DNA from: Microbacterium sp. SY138
GTDB taxonomy: Bacteria > Actinomycetota > Actinomycetes > Actinomycetales > Microbacteriaceae
Direction of reading: 5' to 3'
Assembly: GCF_039729145.1 (NCBI RefSeq)
Contig: NZ_CP155793.1
Location: 1,116,001-1,180,000 of the forward strand
Length of the DNA: 64,000 nucleotides
Shown here: positions 1 to 9,785 of the stretch, piece after piece
Layout of the letters: each line of letters starts with the position of its first letter
Position numbering within the stretch: position 1 is the stretch's first letter
Notes under the pieces: model-generated
What the model was told of the DNA's origin: nothing
Databases searched by the model: none
What the model saw: only the letters and a program-made list of their open reading frames with translations
Program-made: the position numbers and the translations under genes

Positions 1-44
1 CGCTCGACGACGAGCGGTCCGCTGTCGAGGGGGCCGGCGGCCAT
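1..44 (-). CDS. 5'-end fragment of an unidentified gene
   Basis: An ATG at 44 on the minus strand overlaps the thiolase stop as ATGA, the usual sign of translational coupling. Only about 14 codons are inside the window (M-A-A-G-P-L-D-S-G-P-L-V-V-E). This is too little to name a family. Coupling to a 3-oxoadipyl-CoA-type thiolase suggests another acyl-CoA or aromatic-degradation enzyme; an enoyl-CoA hydratase would fit such an N-terminus, but that is a guess. Confidence 0.55.
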   Translation of the reverse strand, partial: MAAGPLDSGPLVVE

Positions 45-1249
45 CAGACCTTCTCCACGATCACGGCTGCGCCCTGCCCCACGCCGACGCACATGGTGGC
101 GAGTCCGTATCGAGAGCCTTCGCGCTCCATGCGGCCGAGGAGGGTGACGAGCAGACGGGATCCGGAGGAGCCGAGTGGGTGGCCGAGGGCGATGGCTCCG
201 CCGTCGGCATTCACGCGCGACTCGTCGAGTCCGAGTCTTCTGATGCAGGCGATGGATTGCGTGGCGAACGCCTCGTTGAGCTCGATCGAGCCGATGTCGT
301 CGATAGAGAGCCCGGATCGACGCAGCGCCTTCTGTGTCGCAGGAACCGGGCCGAGGCCCATGACCTCGGGAGCCAGGCCCGCACTGGTGCCGGCCACAAT
401 ACGTGCCCGCGGCACCAGTCCGTAGCGCTCGACGGCTTCCGCGCTCGCCACGACGATCGCGGAAGCACCGTCGTTGAGGGCGCTGGAGTTGCCGGCGGTG
501 ACGACCTGACCGCCGGCCACGACGGGACGCAGGCGCGCAAGTCCCTCGAGGGTCGTCTCCGGACGGGGGCCCTCGTCCACGCGGACCTCCGCACCGGCGC
601 TGACGGCGGCGTCGAGGGGGACGCCGACGATCTCCGCCTCGAAGCGTCCATCGGCGATCGCCGCGGCGGCGCGCTGCTGCGATCGCAGTGCGAACGCATC
701 CGCTTCTTCGCGGGTGATGCCGTCGACGCGAGCGACCTCCTCTGCGGTCTCCGGCATCGTGAACGTCGCCTTCTCTCGTGCGAGCAGGCGGGGGTTCGGG
801 AATCTCCAGCCGATCGAGGTGTCGAAAGCAGCGCCCGGCTTCGCCCAGGCCTTCTCCGGTTTGGCCTGCACCCAGGGGGCGCGTGTCATCGACTCGACGC
901 CGCCGGCGACGATGAGGTCGGCATCACCGGCGCGGATCGCCTGCGCTGCCATCGTGACGGCCGACATCCCGGAGGCGCACAGCCGGTTGACCGTGATGCC
1001 GGGCACGGTGTCGGGGAGGCCCGCGAGCAGGACGGCCATCCGGGCGACGTTGCGGTTGTCTTCCCCGGCCTGGTTGGCCGCACCGAGGATCACCTCGTCG
1101 ATCTCCGCCTGCAGGGGGTCGATCCCCGCGCGCCGCACCGCTTCGCGCACGACGATCGATGCGAGATCGTCGGGGCGCACGGAGGCGAGGGCGCCGCCGT
1201 AGCGTCCGACCGGGGTGCGTACGCCTCCGACGAGATATGCCTCGGTCAT
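44..1249 (-). CDS. pcaF: 3-oxoadipyl-CoA thiolase-type acetyl-CoA acyltransferase
   Basis: A 401-residue type II thiolase that cleaves a 3-oxoacyl-CoA with free CoA, the last step of beta-ketoadipate or phenylacetyl-CoA catabolism. The nucleophilic Cys91 lies in NRLCASGM, NEAFATQ and ALGHPLGSSG supply the catalytic His region, and the second Cys is in CVGVGQG near residue 387. The long stretch around AANQAGEDNRNVARMAVLLA is typical of PcaF/PaaJ rather than biosynthetic thiolases. The ATG at 1249 has AGGAG upstream. Two PaaR-like operators lie 57-99 bases upstream, so a phenylacetate role (PaaJ) is as likely as a protocatechuate role (PcaF). It is coupled to the next minus-strand gene at 44. 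Confidence 0.9.
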   Translation of the reverse strand: MTEAYLVGGVRTPVGRYGGALASVRPDDLASIVVREAVRRAGIDPLQAEIDEVILGAANQAGEDNRNVARMAVLLAGLPDTVPGITVNRLCASGMSAVTMAAQAIRAGDADLIVAGGVESMTRAPWVQAKPEKAWAKPGAAFDTSIGWRFPNPRLLAREKATFTMPETAEEVARVDGITREEADAFALRSQQRAAAAIADGRFEAEIVGVPLDAAVSAGAEVRVDEGPRPETTLEGLARLRPVVAGGQVVTAGNSSALNDGASAIVVASAEAVERYGLVPRARIVAGTSAGLAPEVMGLGPVPATQKALRRSGLSIDDIGSIELNEAFATQSIACIRRLGLDESRVNADGGAIALGHPLGSSGSRLLVTLLGRMEREGSRYGLATMCVGVGQGAAVIVEKV

Positions 1250-1305
1250 GCGGAACTCCTGACTTCGTTGTCTCGACGGCGACCGTCGTCCGGCTGATCG
1301 GTCTG

Positions 1306-1348
1306 TCCGGACGATCGGCCCGAATTACTGACCGATCGTCCGGTAATT
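1306..1348. promoter_or_regulatory. Two tandem PaaR-like operators upstream of the thiolase
   Basis: 1331-1344 reads ACCGATCGTCCGGT and fits the palindrome ACCGNNCGNNCGGT that I recall for the TetR-type phenylacetate regulator PaaR; the outer ACTG (1327-1330) also fits. A second, weaker copy (TCCGGACGATCGGC, 1306-1319) sits 25 bases away. The placement 57-99 bases before the thiolase start suits a repressor. The operator identity is inferred from recall of the consensus, and no TetR gene is in the window. Confidence 0.6.
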
Positions 1349-1397
1349 ATGGCACAGGCGCGGTGACCACCGCGATCCCGCGTCGTCGATCGGCTCG

Positions 1398-2717
1398 TCA
1401 GGTGTGCAGATCCACGCCCTTCGTCTCTTTGACGAGCGAGACGCCGATGAGCGAGATCACGGCGGCCACGGCGATGTAGATGCCGATTGTCCATGCCGCG
1501 TGGAACTGGTTCATCAGAGCCTCGGCGATCATCGGTGCGAAGGCTCCGCCGAGGATGGCCCCGAGGGCATACCCGATCGAGACGCCCGAGTAGCGCACGT
1601 TCGCGGGGAACATCTCCGCGTAGAGGGCGGCCTGAGGGCCGTACGACAAACCGAGGGCGAACGTCATCACGAACAGCGCCACGAAGTACCAGAGGATGTT
1701 CGCGGTATCGATCAGGAACCACATCGGCACCGCCCAGAGCGCGAGTGCCACGTAGCCGATCTGGAACGTGCGGATGCGGCCGAGTCGATCGGAGAGATGT
1801 CCGCCCCACAGGGTGAAGATGAGCCAGCCGAACGAGGCGAGCGTCGTCGCCAGCAGCACCGGCGGACGTTCCATGCCCAGCGTCGTGACGGCGTAGGTCG
1901 CGAAGAAGGCGATGAGCAGGTAGCCCGCCGCGTTGTTCGCGATGAAGATGATCGCGGTGAGGACGACCTGCTTGGTGTTCTGGCGGAACAGGCGGCTCAG
2001 CGGGGCGGAGGCCTCCTTGCGGCGACGTCGCAGATCCTCGAAGACCGGGCTCTCGTCGACCGCGCGACGGATCACGTAACCGACAGCGATGAGCACGATC
2101 GAGAGCAGGAACGGGATGCGCCACCCCCACTCGAGGAAGGCCTCCGGCGACATCGAGCTGGTGAGCACCCACAGTGTCGAGGTCGCGAGGATCATGCCGA
2201 CAGGCACGCCGATCTGCGGAAAGGCCCCGAAGAGCCCTCGTCGGTTGTTCGGGGCATGCTCGACTGCCATCAATGCCGCGCCGCCCCACTCGCCACCCGC
2301 GGAGAACCCCTGCACGATGCGGAGCAGGATGAGCAGGATGGGCGCGGCCACGCCGATGGCCGCGTACGTCGGCAGGAGACCGATCAGAGACGTGGACAGT
2401 CCCATCATGATGAGTGTGAGCACGAGCATCTTCTTGCGCCCGAGCTTGTCGCCGAGGTGGCCGGCGACGATCGCCCCCAGGGGGCGGAAGAGGAACGAGA
2501 TGCCGATCGTGGCGAAGGAGAGCACCTGCGCGAAGCCGGGACTCTCCTCGGCGATGGGGGCGAGGAACAGGGGCGCGAGGACCAGCCCTGCGGCCTGGGC
2601 GTAGATGAAGAAGTCGTACCACTCGATCGACGTACCGACGAGGGTGCCGGCGAGCACCCTCCGTTCTTCGGCGGGCATTCGTGCGGACGAGGTGCGGTCG
2701 GACACTGCTGACGTCAT
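1398..2717 (-). CDS. MFS transporter, metabolite:H+ symporter (MHS) type
   Basis: A 439-residue, 12-helix major facilitator of the MHS branch that imports organic or aromatic acids with protons. The N-terminus carries the family signature GTSIEWYDFFIYAQAAGLVL, followed by the loop GHLGDKLGRKKML between helices 2 and 3 and QGFSAGGEWGGA in helix 4. An in-frame ATG exists at 2765, but the ATG at 2717 (MTSAVSDRT) has GGAG seven bases upstream and fits the family length. A PaaR-like palindrome lies about 65 bases upstream. With the thiolase next door this may import phenylacetate or a related aromatic acid; the substrate is inferred only. Confidence 0.88.
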   Translation of the reverse strand: MTSAVSDRTSSARMPAEERRVLAGTLVGTSIEWYDFFIYAQAAGLVLAPLFLAPIAEESPGFAQVLSFATIGISFLFRPLGAIVAGHLGDKLGRKKMLVLTLIMMGLSTSLIGLLPTYAAIGVAAPILLILLRIVQGFSAGGEWGGAALMAVEHAPNNRRGLFGAFPQIGVPVGMILATSTLWVLTSSMSPEAFLEWGWRIPFLLSIVLIAVGYVIRRAVDESPVFEDLRRRRKEASAPLSRLFRQNTKQVVLTAIIFIANNAAGYLLIAFFATYAVTTLGMERPPVLLATTLASFGWLIFTLWGGHLSDRLGRIRTFQIGYVALALWAVPMWFLIDTANILWYFVALFVMTFALGLSYGPQAALYAEMFPANVRYSGVSIGYALGAILGGAFAPMIAEALMNQFHAAWTIGIYIAVAAVISLIGVSLVKETKGVDLHT

Positions 2718-2775
2718 GCGAACTCCGTTGTTCTGCGATTCCGAGGGGAGAGGGCGATGAAGCACTCCGGTTATT

Positions 2776-2797
2776 CATGACCGAATGGTCGGTCAGT
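2776..2797. promoter_or_regulatory. PaaR-like operator upstream of the MHS transporter
   Basis: 2780-2793 reads ACCGAATGGTCGGT followed by CAGT, matching ACCGNNCGNNCGGT(N)AGT with one mismatch in the centre. It lies 63-80 bases before the transporter start. The matching site before the thiolase suggests one TetR-type regulator controls both units. Confidence 0.6.
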
Positions 2798-2853
2798 AAT
2801 TGCCGAGCGTAGCGCATCGTCATCCGCGGAATCGAGAATCCAGGACTTCTCCG

Positions 2854-4332
2854 TCAGACCCTCCCGAACGCGCGCAGCGGATGCTCGATGAGCTCGGTCA
2901 CCCGCCGCAGGAAGCCCGCGGCGTAGCCGCCGTCGCACACCCGGTGGTCGAACGCGAGGGAGAGCTGCACGATCCGGCGCGCCACGATCGCCCCCTCCAC
3001 GACCCACGGTCGCTCGATGATCCGCCCGATGCCGAGGATCGCCACATCGGGGTGGTTGATGATCGCGGCCGATCCATCGACCCCGAGGCCGCCGTAGTTG
3101 TTGAGGGTGAACGTCGATCCCCGCAGGCGCTCCGGCGGCATCGTCCCGGAGCGCGCCGTGGCGGTGAGCTCGCGCAGTGCCGTGTCGAGCTGCGCGACCG
3201 TGAGCGCGTGCGCGCGGGGGAGCACCGGAACAAGGAGCCCCCGTTCGGTGTCTGCTGCGATGCCGAGGTTCACGCCGTCGAACGAGATGATCTCGTCCCC
3301 GCTCTCGTTGAGGCGCGATGCGAGCACGGGATAGTCCTCGAGGGCGAGCAGGACGAAACGTGCGAGGAGCGCGGTCACCGACGGAGCCTTGCCTCCCTCC
3401 GGTGCCATCTGCGAACGCAGGTCCCACAGCGTGGTGGCATCGACGTCGACCCAGACGGTGGCTTCGGGGATCTCGGATCGGCTGCGGGTGAGCTTCGCGC
3501 TCACAGCCCGACGCAACGGCGACATCCGCTCGCGGGAGAGCACCCCGAGGCCGTCGACCGTCTCGGCGAGCGGGTGTCCGGGCGTGCCGACGCCTGCGGT
3601 GGAGCCGTCATGGTGCGCGGCGGCAGTGTCCACGGCAGCGTCGACGGCAGTGTCGACGGCAGTGTCGACGGCGTTCTCGACGGCGGCCCGCAGCACGTCT
3701 GCGCGCGTCACGGCGCCGTCGGTGCCGGTCGCGGCGATCGAGTGCACGTCGAGACCGAGGTCCCGAGCGAGTCTGCGAACGAGCGGGGAGCGGACAGCGA
3801 CAGGTCTGCGGTCGGCCGATCGCGACGGAGGAGGAGTCTCGGGGGTGCTCGGGGCGGAAGGGACCGCGGTCGGCGTGGGGGTCGATGCTGTCGCCGGTGA
3901 CCGAGGCGCAGACACCGAGGCGGCTGACGGACGGCGTCGCCCCATGGTGGGACGCGCGGTGGTGCCGTAGCCGATGAGCACGTTCCCCGAACCCGCGCGC
4001 TCCTCTTCGCGGTAGACCTCGTGCTCGGGTTGCGCCGGTTCGGCGGTGGGCGCGGCCGGAGACGGCAGGGAGTCCGCCACCTCGAGCACGGGGGCACCGA
4101 CGTCGATCGTGTCGCCGGCGGTGCCGTGCAATGCGGTGACGATGCCGGCGAACGGCGACGGCAGCTCGACGATGCTCTTCGCGGTCTCGACCTCGGCGAT
4201 CGGCTGATCGGTCGTGATGGTGTCTCCCACCGACACGAGCCACTGCACGAGTCCGGCCTCGGTGAGGCCTTCGCCGAGGTCGGGCAGGAGGAACACCTGC
4301 GTGCGGGCGTGCGGCTTCAGCGGGGTGCTCAT
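2854..4332 (-). CDS. bkdC: Dihydrolipoamide acyltransferase (E2) of a branched-chain 2-oxoacid dehydrogenase
   Basis: A 492-residue E2 core that transfers the acyl group from E1 to CoA. The lipoyl domain (about 11-85) has the lipoylated Lys52 in VETAKSIVE. The E1/E3-binding domain near 185-220 reads SPLVRRLARDLGLD. The catalytic domain ends with D462-H463-R-V-C-D467-G, the acyltransferase HxxxDG motif. A linker of repeated V-D-T-A/V-D-A-A residues is encoded by 12-bp tandem repeats. Start and stop overlap E1-beta as ATGA, so it is the last gene of the E1a-E1b-E2 operon. No E3 is nearby; a shared lipoamide dehydrogenase is presumed. Pyruvate-type E2 cannot be fully excluded. Confidence 0.9.
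   Translation of the reverse strand: MSTPLKPHARTQVFLLPDLGEGLTEAGLVQWLVSVGDTITTDQPIAEVETAKSIVELPSPFAGIVTALHGTAGDTIDVGAPVLEVADSLPSPAAPTAEPAQPEHEVYREEERAGSGNVLIGYGTTARPTMGRRRPSAASVSAPRSPATASTPTPTAVPSAPSTPETPPPSRSADRRPVAVRSPLVRRLARDLGLDVHSIAATGTDGAVTRADVLRAAVENAVDTAVDTAVDAAVDTAAAHHDGSTAGVGTPGHPLAETVDGLGVLSRERMSPLRRAVSAKLTRSRSEIPEATVWVDVDATTLWDLRSQMAPEGGKAPSVTALLARFVLLALEDYPVLASRLNESGDEIISFDGVNLGIAADTERGLLVPVLPRAHALTVAQLDTALRELTATARSGTMPPERLRGSTFTLNNYGGLGVDGSAAIINHPDVAILGIGRIIERPWVVEGAIVARRIVQLSLAFDHRVCDGGYAAGFLRRVTELIEHPLRAFGRV
3622..3681. repeat. Five 12-bp tandem repeats inside the E2 linker
   Basis: Units GGCAGTGTCCAC, GGCAGCGTCGAC, GGCAGTGTCGAC, GGCAGTGTCGAC and GGCGTTCTCGAC run head to tail. 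Being a multiple of three they add or remove four residues at a time from the flexible linker of the E2 protein. Confidence 0.9.
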
Positions 4333-5353
4333 GCGTCGTCCTCCCAGTGCAGCGTGTCGATCGCGTCGAGCACGCGATCGACGTCGGGCAGGTACCAGTG
4401 CTCGAGCTTCGGCGGGGCGTACGGAGTGTCGAAGCCGGTCACCCGTCGCACGGGAGCTGCGAGGTACTCGAAGCAGCGCTCGAAGACGCGAGCCTGGATC
4501 TCGGATGCGACGCTCACGTATCCCGGGGCCTCGGCGATGACCACGGCGCGGCCGGTCGACTTCACGGCGGCCGTCACCGTCGCATCGTCGAACGGCGAGA
4601 GTGAGCGCACGTCGACGACCTGCACGCTGCGCCCCTCGGCGGCGGCGACGTCGGCGACGTCGAGCGCGAGCGGAACCGATGACCCGTATGCCAGGAGCGT
4701 CACGTCGGAACCCTCACGGGCGATTCGGGCCGTTCCCAGGTCGGCGGTGACCGAGGTGTCGACCTCGCCCTTGGCCCAGTAGAGCTTCTTCGGTTCGAGG
4801 AAGACCACAGGGTCGGGGGAGGCGATCGCCGCACGCAGCAGCGAGTAGGCATCCTGCGGAGTGGACGGGCTGACGACCGTGAGGCCGGGCGTGTGCGCGT
4901 AGTACGCCTCGGACGAGTCGCAGTGATGCTCCACCCCGCCGATGCCGCCGCCGAAGGGGATGCGGATCACCAACGGCATCCGCATGCCGCCCCGGGTGCG
5001 GTTGCCGAGTTTGGCGACGTGGCTGACGACCTGCTCGAAGGCGGGGAGGGCGAACGCATCGAACTGCATCTCGACCACGGGACGAAGGCCGTTCATGGCC
5101 ATGCCGACAGCGGTGCCGACGATGCCGGATTCCGCGAGCGGGGTGTCGAAGCAGCGCTCTTCGCCGAAGCGGGCGGTGAGACCGTCGGTGATGCGGAAGA
5201 CGCCGCCCAGCGCGCCCACGTCTTCGCCGAACACCACGACATCGGGATCGGACTCGATGGCATCGGCCAGGGCACGGTTCAACGCGGCGGCCATCGTCAT
5301 CGTCGTCACCGTGGCGGCTTCGCTCTCGGTGCGGGTGTCGTCCTGTGCGATCG

Positions 5354-5357
<4 letters not shown>
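4329..5357 (-). CDS. bkdB: 2-oxoacid dehydrogenase E1 component, beta subunit
   Basis: A 342-residue transketolase-like beta subunit that pairs with E1-alpha for thiamine-diphosphate-dependent decarboxylation of branched-chain 2-oxoacids. Visible motifs include VVVFGEDVGALGGVFRIT, FDTPLAESGIVG with the conserved Glu that activates the cofactor, and the C-terminal VRRVTGFDTPYAPPKLEHWY. The ATG at 5357 (MTIAQDDTR) is chosen because it overlaps the E1-alpha stop as ATGA; a longer open frame reads into the GGCTCC repeat and is not credible. Middle gene of the operon. Confidence 0.92.
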
Positions 5358-6502
<1,145 letters not shown>

Positions 6503-6557
6503 GCGTTCGCCCTCCTTGCCGAACTCGATGAGGACAGCATGCCTCTGGGGCGTCACT

Positions 6558-6634
6558 CATCCAAGATCTTTTGCGGAATCGTGGATGAAAGCTCGTCACA
6601 TGAGGCATTCTTGAGCGAAGTGTCAGAAATTCTG
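6558..6634. promoter_or_regulatory. Divergent bkd / Lrp control region
   Basis: The 150-base gap between bkdA and the Lrp-type gene contains CATCCA (6558-6563) and its exact inverse TGGATG (6582-6587), plus the 11-base palindrome CAGAAATTCTG (6624-6634). The stretch is A+T-richer than its surroundings. Lrp/AsnC proteins bind such short inverted repeats, so autoregulation and control of bkd is a reasonable inference. Confidence 0.4.
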
Positions 6635-6652
6635 CATCGAGGAAGGGGTCGC

Positions 6653-7090
6653 ATGGTTGCTCTGGATGAGACGGATCGGGCAATCCTCGAGGAACTGCGT
6701 CAGGATGCGCGCGCGTCGATGACCGCGATCGCGGATGCCGTGCACATCTCGCGCGCCGGTGCGCACGCGAGGATCAAACGGCTCACCGACACAGGCGTCA
6801 TCACGGGGTACACGGTGCGCACCGACCCTGTGCTGCTCGGGCACCACGCCAGTGCCTACGTGACTCTCGCGATCGAGCAGGCGACCTGGCAGTCGGTGAG
6901 CGAACGGCTGCGCTCGATACCCGAGATCGAGCACATGGCGCTGGTCGGTGGCGACTTCGACGTGATCCTGCTGGTGCGCGCGAACGACGCCCGCGATCTG
7001 CGTCGCATCGTGCTGGAGGACATCCAGGCGATCCCCTCGATCCGCTCGACGAGGACGACGCTGATCTTCGAGGACTATCCGCGGAACTGA
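6653..7090 (+). CDS. Lrp/AsnC-family transcriptional regulator (BkdR-like)
   Basis: A 145-residue regulator. An N-terminal helix-turn-helix (LDETDRAILEELRQDARASM...SRAGAHARIKRL) is followed by a RAM/ligand-binding beta-alpha domain with the glycine turn VGGDFDVILLV. The ATG at 6653 is preceded by GAGGAAGG. Its position divergent from the bkd operon is the arrangement of BkdR activators that respond to branched-chain amino acids, hence the tentative role. Its 3' end overlaps the convergent DUF202 gene by 16 bases. Confidence 0.88.
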   Translation: MVALDETDRAILEELRQDARASMTAIADAVHISRAGAHARIKRLTDTGVITGYTVRTDPVLLGHHASAYVTLAIEQATWQSVSERLRSIPEIEHMALVGGDFDVILLVRANDARDLRRIVLEDIQAIPSIRSTRTTLIFEDYPRN

Positions 7091-7512
7091 ACGAACGACG
7101 ACACGACGACGATCCCGATGCACAGGACCCCGAATGCCGTTGCGAGAGCGGTGAGGGCGACGAGCAGCCCTCCGCCGGGCGCCGTGATCCGCGCCGAGCC
7201 CGGCGGCGTCGCGCCCGGAAGCGTCGAGTGCAGCCATGCGGTCATCCGCAGCTGACGTCGGCGTGCCGCGAACCAGAGGGCGCAGGCCGCCACGAGGCCG
7301 ACAGCACCGGGGACGAACCCCCACGCGGTGAAGGCGGGCGGTAGCAGCAGAGGGAAGACGCGCAGCGACACCAGCGAGCCGATGGCGATCGCGAGGGCCG
7401 TGCGGCGCCAGGCGAGTTCGGTGCGCTCGGGTTGCAGGCCCGGATCGAAAGGCCCCTGTGCGTGTGGCCCCGGAGCATCCGGTCGTCCGGCATCCGACCT
7501 GCGAGCCGTCAC
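7075..7512 (-). CDS. DUF202 small membrane protein
   Basis: A 145-residue protein with the DUF202 signature PERTELAWRRTALA after a charged N-terminus, then three predicted membrane helices (LAIAIGSLVSLRVFPLLL, GFVPGAVGLVAACALWF, VALTALATAFGVLCIGIVVV). The GTG at 7512 overlaps the stop of the preceding DUF202 gene as GTGA. Longer open sequence upstream is that gene read in another frame. The function of DUF202 proteins is not established. Confidence 0.8.
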   Translation of the reverse strand: MTARRSDAGRPDAPGPHAQGPFDPGLQPERTELAWRRTALAIAIGSLVSLRVFPLLLPPAFTAWGFVPGAVGLVAACALWFAARRRQLRMTAWLHSTLPGATPPGSARITAPGGGLLVALTALATAFGVLCIGIVVVSSFVQFRG

Positions 7513-7865
7513 CGCCAGAGCACCCCGGCCAGGACGAGCAGGCCGACGACCGTCACCACGATCGCGAGCACCACGGCAGAGAATGCTCCGGGCAGTGGGC
7601 GGGAGCGACGCATCGCACGTTCGGCGCGCATCCACTCCCACCAGGCCAGCGGTGCGACGGCAGTGCCGGTGACGATCAGCACCAGCGAGGCTGCGAGACG
7701 GAAGCCGGCGTGGAGGTCGAGGCCGAGCACCTCGAGGGCGACGCCACCGGCGATCAGCGCGAGCCCGGTGCGCGTCCAGGCGAGAAACGTCCGCTCGTTC
7801 GCGAGGGAGAAGCGCGGATCGGGCTCCTCACCGGTTTCGTAGACCGAGGCGGGGAAACGTCGCAT
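7509..7865 (-). CDS. YidH-like DUF202 membrane protein
   Basis: A 118-residue protein with the same family signature (LANERTFLAWTRTGLALIAGG) and three membrane helices. It forms a coupled pair with the following DUF202 gene, as such paralogues often do. The ATG at 7865 has no Shine-Dalgarno; instead TACGAT lies exactly six bases upstream of the start on the coding strand, so a leaderless mRNA is likely. Role unknown. Confidence 0.82.
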   Translation of the reverse strand: MRRFPASVYETGEEPDPRFSLANERTFLAWTRTGLALIAGGVALEVLGLDLHAGFRLAASLVLIVTGTAVAPLAWWEWMRAERAMRRSRPLPGAFSAVVLAIVVTVVGLLVLAGVLWR

Positions 7866-7923
7866 CGCCTCATCGTAGCGGCGCGGGCAGATCGTGAAGG
7901 GTCGGCGGGAGGAGCGGGCGACG

Positions 7924-8574
7924 TCAGCTGATCGTGAGCTCGAACCCGTCGGCCGTGGGGGAGACAGCGACCTGGGAGAGGTCGGTGACCAGGACGGTCG
8001 GGTGGTGGGCCGCGGCGTGCGTGCCCACGCCGACGACGCGCATTCCCGCAGCGAGGCCCGCCTGGATGCCCGCACCGGAGTCTTCGAACACGACACAATC
8101 CGCCGGAGCGATCCCGAGCAGTTCTGCCGCGCGGAGGAACCCTTCGGGGTCGGGCTTGGAGGCGGACACATCCTCGGCCGTGACCTTCTGTGCGGGAACG
8201 GCGAGGCCCGCGGCCCGCATCCGTGCGGTCATGAGTGCGACATTCGCGGAGGTGACGATCGCGTGTGGGAAGGGCCGCAGCGCATCGAGCAGCGCACGTG
8301 CGCCGGGGATCTCGATCACTCCGTCGACGTCACCCGCCTCGTTCGCGAGCATGATGTCGTTCTCGTGGAGGTTGATCGCATGATCGCGCTCCGGAAGCAT
8401 GATCGCCATGCTCTGATGGCCCTGTCGCCCGTGCACGGTGCGCAGCACCGTCTCCGGATCGATGCCGTGCGGCTCTGCCCATGCGAGCCACAGCCGTTCC
8501 ACGACGGCGGTCGAGTCGACGAGGGTGCCGTCCATGTCGAGGAGGGCGGCGCGGGCGGCGATGGTCTGGGTCAC
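7924..8574 (-). CDS. HAD-superfamily sugar-phosphate phosphatase/mutase
   Basis: A 216-residue haloacid-dehalogenase hydrolase of the beta-phosphoglucomutase/GPP subgroup. Motif I is DMDGTLVDS with nucleophile Asp13 and acid Asp15, motif II is the Thr-Ser of IVTSAN, motif III is the Lys of ASKPDPEGF, and motif IV is FEDSGAG. An alpha-helical cap follows motif I. Likely substrates are small sugar or polyol phosphates (YfbT/Gpp type), not resolvable by sequence. The GTG at 8574 is six bases downstream of TAGCCT with no Shine-Dalgarno, suggesting leaderless translation. Confidence 0.85.
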   Translation of the reverse strand: MTQTIAARAALLDMDGTLVDSTAVVERLWLAWAEPHGIDPETVLRTVHGRQGHQSMAIMLPERDHAINLHENDIMLANEAGDVDGVIEIPGARALLDALRPFPHAIVTSANVALMTARMRAAGLAVPAQKVTAEDVSASKPDPEGFLRAAELLGIAPADCVVFEDSGAGIQAGLAAGMRVVGVGTHAAAHHPTVLVTDLSQVAVSPTADGFELTIS

Positions 8575-8669
8575 CCGTCCAGGCTAGTCGCACACGCGAC
8601 GAACGCCCGGGCGCGCGAGCCGGTGCGCGGCGTGCGCGGCTTCTAGGATGTGGACCGGGAAGGACGAGG

Positions 8670-9785
8670 ATGAACGCACTCGCGAGCAGGGTGATGCAGG
8701 TGCTGCGTCAGGTGCGCGGCCCGGCGACGGCGGAGGCCGTCTTCGAGGCGACGGCGCTGATCGTCGGCGCCGGTTTCTTCGTCGCAGGATTCCTGATCGG
8801 ACTCCCGGTCTTCTGGGGCCACGACCTGGCGATCAGCGGCAGCGGCTCGATCGGAGTCTTCGCGGCGTACGGGGGCGCGATCACCGCCGTCATCGCCTTC
8901 ACCCTCGGGCGCGTCGCCGTGCGACCCGCGCAGCCCGACCCCCGCGCGGCGCGCGACGGTTTCAGCGTGCCGGGGGATCGGCTGCGGTGGTACGACCTCA
9001 CCGCCATCGCCTTCGCGCATGCGGCCATCGCGTACCTCGGCTGGCTCGGCGTCGCCGAGCTCCTCGAGCGGAGCTTCACCGATGCCCCGGTGTTCCCGTT
9101 CCCCGGCGCCATCCTGGTGGCGGTCGCCTTCGCGCTGACCGGATACGTCTGTTTCCTCAGTGCCGTCGCCCTGACCCCGATGGTGCTGTCGCTGGTGCTC
9201 GCCGTCTTCCTCGTGGTCGGCGCATTCGCCAGCATGCTCGCCTCCAGCGACGTGCACTGGTGGCGCGACAACCTGTCAGCGCTCGGCATGAGCACCAACA
9301 GCGCATCGGTCGCGTTCAATGTGACGCTGGTCATCGCCGGGGTGATGATCACGACGATCTCCCGCTACGCGACCGCGGGACTCCCGGCCGAGAGCCCGGA
9401 GGAACGGCGAGGACGCTTCATGGTGCGCGGCGGACTGATCCTGATGGGCATCTTCCTCGCGTGCGTCGGTATCTTCCCGGTGGACGAGTTCTTCCTCCTG
9501 CACAACACCGTCGCGACGGGTATGACCGTGGTGTTCGGGATCATCGTGGTCGGCCTGCCGTGGTTCCTGCCGACCATCCCTCGTGTGTTCGTGGTCTTCG
9601 GGTGGATCTACGTGCTGGTGATCATCCTGCTCGCGGCCTTCTTCGCGGTCGGCTACTACAACCTCACCGCTGTCGAGCTGATCGCCGCCGTGCTGATCTT
9701 CAGCTGGATCATCGTGTTCCTCCGCACGGCGGGGTCGGTCACCGCACCGGCGGTCTCGGCCGATGCAGCGACCGAGACGGGCTGA
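8670..9785 (+). CDS. DUF998-like polytopic membrane protein
   Basis: A 371-residue integral membrane protein with about nine hydrophobic helices. Conserved-looking elements are WWRDNLSALGM, GIFPVDEFFLLHNTVA and the closely following GLPWFLP, all typical of DUF998 membrane proteins, whose function is not established. The ATG at 8670 follows GAAGGACGAGG; earlier in-frame sequence lies over the divergent HAD gene. Its stop codon is inside the first copy of a 13-bp triple repeat. Confidence 0.75.
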   Translation: MNALASRVMQVLRQVRGPATAEAVFEATALIVGAGFFVAGFLIGLPVFWGHDLAISGSGSIGVFAAYGGAITAVIAFTLGRVAVRPAQPDPRAARDGFSVPGDRLRWYDLTAIAFAHAAIAYLGWLGVAELLERSFTDAPVFPFPGAILVAVAFALTGYVCFLSAVALTPMVLSLVLAVFLVVGAFASMLASSDVHWWRDNLSALGMSTNSASVAFNVTLVIAGVMITTISRYATAGLPAESPEERRGRFMVRGGLILMGIFLACVGIFPVDEFFLLHNTVATGMTVVFGIIVVGLPWFLPTIPRVFVVFGWIYVLVIILLAAFFAVGYYNLTAVELIAAVLIFSWIIVFLRTAGSVTAPAVSADAATETG

